Below, piece by piece: positions 26,201 to 32,200 of a stretch of DNA of 64,000 nt (positions are counted from its first letter, which is position 1; the number at the start of each line of letters is the position of its first letter). The position numbers and the translations under genes were made by a program. The notes below the pieces were generated by a model that was given only the letters and a program-made list of their open reading frames with translations, ran no database searches and had not been told where the DNA came from. Source of the stretch: Apostichopus japonicus (Eukaryota > Echinodermata > Holothuroidea > Aspidochirotida > Stichopodidae); NCBI RefSeq assembly GCF_037975245.1, contig NC_092561.1, positions 622,001 to 686,000 on the forward strand, in the 5' to 3' direction.

Positions 26201-29200
26201 GGTCCCCTAAACCAAGAGGCCACTAACACCAATTTTCATCCAGATCAGAATAAAACCCCATAGAGAAGTATTTTCACAGGATTTCATGTTTGGTCGCGCC
26301 TAAAGTTATCCTGTGACGTTTGCCCTACTTTAAGGAAGCCCTTGCAACTTGTACAACTTTCCTCAGGATCCAGCATGGCCAGCAATAGCCTTTGAACTGA
26401 TGTTGACCGACAGACAGACAAAGTGCCACATGCTCGGCAAAAGTGCCATTGGGTTGTATACCATTTTGACAGCTTACTGTAAATGCATAACCTTGGCACT
26501 GTGCAGTGTTCTTACAAATCAGTAATGTTGGCACTCTCTGCAATACAGTATACATATATATACACGACACTGATTAATAATAGTGCAAATTTGTTTGCAA
26601 CAGATTTGGATATGAAGTCAGTAACGACAATAGCTCAACAAACATACAGCACTGTATACATACACAGAACCTGGTTCAAAGTGCAGGGAAAAAAGCTCAT
26701 CATATTGGTTGTGGTTTCCCTATGAATATATACAAGACTACACAGTGTATGTGTATGGAGACAACATTAGTACATGTACATATAGCTAAAATATTAAATA
26801 CTGTGTGTGGATGACTGCTAAGATTTATACCAACGCAAAGTAATATTACAAGTGTTTCTTGTTCAAAAATGTCAAAATAGAGAATGGGGAGGAAATAATT
26901 GGGTTTTTATTGTGCAATCTATGAATCCTGCACCTGTGTGTGTGTGTGTTGACTGCTTACGGTAGCACTTGTCATATTAGATGAATCATGTACTTCGACT
27001 CTGCTCAAGAATATGAAGGAGTGACTGAAAGCAGAAAAGCTGGTTCAAGTCAACTAATGGTATTTCCTGGAAATGACGGGTGGGGGAGGAGAGAAGGTGT
27101 GAAGTCCCTATGGGGGAGGCTAGGGAACGGGGGTTAGATATTAAGCATGGGAAGTATGGAGCAATGAATGGATAACAAAGTCATTTTATCATATCATACA
27201 GGGATAAAAATGCAATCATAACAGGCATCGAAGAGCATTGAGGTGGGTTCCACTCTATAATAGTGACCCGCACCCCTAGATGCACCCTCACATATCTCAT
27301 CGCAACTTTGTAGACTTACAAATCAATTAATTTTTTATTCTGTGCTTTACACTCCTGTAGAACATCATCTTCTTCCAGGATCTCGCTGAGAACAATTTCC
27401 TGCAAAAAGATAAATAAATAAATAGATAAATAAATAAATAAGAACAAATAAGAGGCATTACATCACCATATCAACAGATTTACTTGTTTTAAAAAGGAAG
27501 TTATATTTGCTGTTCTGACCGATCAGAGGGCATATTAATGTTTTGTTAGCCTCCTCACCACCTTAATCTCTTTTTGGTTTCTCGAAAGGGAAAACAATTG
27601 AGTCACTCTTAAGGCCCAGTCACATCTCACCGGATTGCACGAACGGACAAGAATACGCGCGAAAAACAGTCATCCGGTTATTTCCGTTGGCAAAAGTTGT
27701 CGCGCATGCATCTGGGGGTTGCAACGCACCGGACGTTCAACGGTGAAAACGGATTACAAACGTACAAGGGACGGACAGCAACGGACGAACAACGGATGAA
27801 CAACGGCATAACAACGAACGAACTAACGAACACCAACGGATAGTAACGAATTTACAAGGACAATTAACGGATAAAGAACATACAAAACGTAGAAGTACCG
27901 GAAAAGTAACAGACATACTGTACCGGACTAGCAACGGAGAAGAAACGGTCTAAAACCTGGGCCTCGGGAGTGCCTCAAAATCAGGGGGCATCCTCATGAA
28001 GTTGATGAAAGATTTTGGTCTTTCATTCGCAGCTCCTGCATTAGTTGGTCATAAAGACCAAACTGCCGTCTTCTCTGTGGACCTAGCAAGGCCCTAGACC
28101 AGCATTTACGCCGAGCACGTCTCTTCCTGACTTGTTCATTGGTCTTGATGTTGGCTTCAATGATAAGCATCTGTGCTTGTAAAGCTGACACTGTGGTCTG
28201 AAGCTTGAATCTTTCTGAAGGGTCCATGATGTACAGTAGGTGTTGACGGTAGAGGTTATAGGAGCAGAATGAGGCGTGGGACGCTTGGAGTGGACAAGGT
28301 GGAGGTACGCTGCATCTCCGTTCTATGTCCGTCTGTTATACTTTCCTGGCCTGAGTTCTTCTGTTTCTTCCGTGTAACGTCCGTTACCTATCTGTTCATT
28401 GTCAGTTTTATTCCTTTGTACTTCCGTTATTTCTACGTTAGCGTCCGTCGAATATACGGTATAGGTACTGTACTTCTACGTTTCATCCGTTCTTTGTCCG
28501 TTAATGATCCGGTGAGCAATAACCAGAGACAAACGGAGAAATACAGTATGCCAAACACATACAGAACGAACAAAACGCATGAGAAACTGATAAAACGGAA
28601 GCTTAACGGATTAGTAACGAATAAATAACGGAGAAATTTTTCGGTGGATGTCCGTTCCAAGTTTTGTGCATGTTCAAAATCGACACCGGACAAACCGGAC
28701 CCTCCCGGTAATGAAACGTAGACGGACGGAGGAGAACCGCAGACTAAACGGACACTAACGTACATCAACGGAGTGCCATTTTTTGTCTTCGTTCCCTCTC
28801 CGTTATTGCAATCCGGTGAGATGTGACTGGGCTTTTACCAACCTTGTAAAAGTGTGACAGGGACCGCGGATTTCAAATTCAGTAATGAATAATGTGGATC
28901 GCAAATTCTATAGTTACTATTACGGTTAGATACTTCCAACACGGCAGCCTACAGAAACGTTGTATTCAAAGCAAAACTGAATCAATCAGGTCACACTTCA
29001 GAGTCTATGCATGCTACTGTAAGTTCTTAAATACCGCCCTCATTACCTTTCGGGAAACATATCATACTTAAGTTTGATTTTAACTCTGTCCAGACCGCTT
29101 CTTCAATATTAACATGTCCGAACTGAGACCATTGACACACAGTACAAAGTGCATTAACATTGAGACAGCCATTAATGGTTACCTTATCTGCAAAGTTTAC

Positions 29201-32200
29201 ATCATTTCATATCACAGTTTAGCAACTTTAAGATAAAAGCATTTCTGGAATAGGTCTTTGGGAGGCAAGGGATTCATTTAGTCTCCAGACCAGGAGGGTA
29301 TTCGAGGCTCAACAGTGCTGAGAAATACTGGAATTAAAACAAAACACTTTAAGCAACTTAAGAAATTTTATCGGCTCACTCTAGGCACAGTGGAACGGGA
29401 GTGCTGACTGCTAAGGTTTTGTGGAGACAGATATGCGAGGACGTGAAGGAAATTCGGTGTGCACATGTGCATACGTTGTACACATGTACTGTAAAAATCC
29501 ACGGATCTTGATGAAACTTGACAGACTTTTGCTTTCCCTTCAACATAATGTACAGTACTTACAGTTATTTGTAAACTGACACAAGTTTGTTTGTTCCTCT
29601 GTAATGTTACAACTATGGCTTTCCATAGATCACTTAAACATCCAATCAAACTTTCTAAGCCTATTGATAGCACTTTAATGCATCATGCATCATTTGACAT
29701 TCATAAATGTAGTCAGGTACAGCATCACATGTCCATGTACAGCACATGCACAACATGAATTGTTCACGCATGATTAAGCTCGAAAGCGTGAAACAGAGAA
29801 CCGTCAAAACAAAACTCGATGCTTGAACACTATCTAGTTCCAATTGCAAACCATTAAAAACCTATACAAGTTTGCAAAAAGATACCCGTACAGTGTACAA
29901 ATTACTTCCCGCATATCTTCAGGGAATAGTTTCTCAAAATGTTTCTCAAAATGCTATGAAAAATATTCAAATTGCTACACAAGTCCACAGATAACAGCTG
30001 ACAGCAGTGGGTTTTTTTTTTTTTACACAGGCACCACAGTATTTCATACAAGACAATTTAGTCAGAGCCTTCAAAACTGCTACACAACAGTGAAGTATTG
30101 CCTGAATCTTTGAAGAAGACAACAGTATGAGAAAATCATGTAAATTGTTACTACCAGCAGTAAATAGAGAGGGCGGTCACTGGCGCAGTTCAGGAATGTT
30201 ACCAGTTCTTAGGCTTGGGTACTGTCGATTGTAGTGCGTACAGTATGCATAGGCAGGAGAAAGGTAAAAGAGGAACGGAATGAGTAGTTCATACATGAAC
30301 ACATACGAAACAATAACTGTTAACTAAAGGTCTACAGCCGAGATAAATTTAGTGTTCAAATTTTGTGTCTACAGCAGTTTATGTAGACCTCTGAAGATTG
30401 TCTCTTGTAATCTATTAATAGTTCCTATGTCAAAACCTGCTAAGTACTATATCTTTGCACTTGTATAACAATGTGACCATTTTCAGAATACTGGATAAAT
30501 TCCTCCCTGGGCCTTGATACCGGTAAGCTTGATCAGGTATAATTGGTTTCCTAAAAGTAGAAACATGTAGCTTGCAATACCTAACTAATGTAGAGTAACA
30601 GTAACCAGGAAAGATTCCTTGAATAATGGCATCTCAAAATGTAGAAACATTAAAAAAAGCCTCATTCGATAGTACCAAATTTCATTGAACACTGCCTTGC
30701 TAAGATCATGCCACCATGGAAAAGAAAACTTTTTTATTTTTTTTATTATTACATTTAAACTTTTTCTGTCCACGAAAAGCTTCAATGTATGTATTGATGA
30801 GCAGGGTTTACATTAAACTGTCATAAATGATCATTTTGGCTAAAATAAATTTAACCATTTTGTGCACATAACTAAAAAGACCCTTTACATACAATAATCC
30901 AAGATCTCCTCCATTACATACAGTTATGTACCGCACCACTCCGATGTGGATACGACATCTACGTTTCATACTGTACCTGATGCTATGTTGATACAGGCAG
31001 TGAGTGCTGTAGTAGTTCGCATACAATGTTACTACTGTACAGCACTGCTAGTTTTCTAGTGATTGCTTTCACAGCCTACCTGGCCGCTGCCAAATTTGGT
31101 GAACTGTTTATGATGTGACAACAAACAAACCTATTATACCTGTCAGTCCTGTTATGCAGGCTGACCACACCAACTATAAAGCCTAGATAATCCCTGGACA
31201 CTGAACGCTATTTACTACAGTTAATGGCATTGTCTTGGACCGTTAGTCATCATGATCTGAACAGCTACTGTATGTACTGCAACTGTGCTAGACATATCAG
31301 ACACAGACTTTGGTGTATCCATGCAAAGGAACCAGAAAGCCAGTTGACTTTGTGATTCCTTGCCATACAACTTGCTCAAACTTCCAAATAACTATCTGAA
31401 TAATGTAGAGCAAGTGAGTAAAATTTGTCCAAGAATTAAGTGAGAACCAGAAGGGGAAAAAAACAATCAGAGATTATCAGATCTTATGTGAAGCACTCCC
31501 TTGTGGGCATCAACGATTTATCTCACTGCTAAGGATTTTACAACAGAGAATTTTTATTTTCCAAAATGTTTCAATATCCAGAAAGAAGTCTCCCTTTTTA
31601 TACCAATTTCTTTTACCAATTTTGAGCTTCCAAATTCAGCTCTGCTACCAACCATCCCTTGAATAATCGTTATAGATGAATGATAGTTATATACATGATA
31701 TTGTTTATACACTGTGAAATATTTTCACAACCTACTGCCAAAGCAAAAGTCATCTAGTTTAAATCACAGAGAAAATGACCAATTTTGAGACCAATTGGGA
31801 TAACCTGTTGACTCCTTGAGCAAATTTTAGCAGCATTTGAGATAACCTGTTGACACCTTGAAGCTCAGAGGGTGAAAACTGATAAGGGCCGCTTGAATGT
31901 GTTTAAAGCAAGACTAACAACTCTTTGTAGCGTTTTGTGGAAGACTGTATGTTTTTGTTGAAGACATACAGAGCCCTTCACAAAACTAAACTGGGCTGCA
32001 TTTGACCAAACTATGTTCACCCAAAAAATCATAGCATTGGAGAATTTACAGATTAATTGTAGCTTTAATTCTGGAATATTCATGTTTTAAAAGGTTTCAG
32101 ACTGTGACACCTGTTGATCTCATTTGACCTCTCATTTGACCTCGACCAATCTCAGATAAATATTAAGTATAAAGAAAGATGTACTTCAGATTGAGCTACC

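Larger units (their letters stand above)
27612..28834. mobile_element. PIF/Harbinger-type DNA transposon, non-autonomous
   Basis: The terminal inverted repeats begin AGGCCCAGTCACATCTCACC (left) and, inverted, AAGCCCAGTCACATCTCACC (right), with one mismatch over about 26 bp. A TTA direct repeat flanks both ends (27609-27611 and 28835-28837), the 3-bp duplication typical of PIF/Harbinger. A broken transposase N-terminal piece lies inside. Both flanks of that piece are dense in AACGGA/TCCGTT words. The element sits in PPP6R intron 1. Confidence 0.87.
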
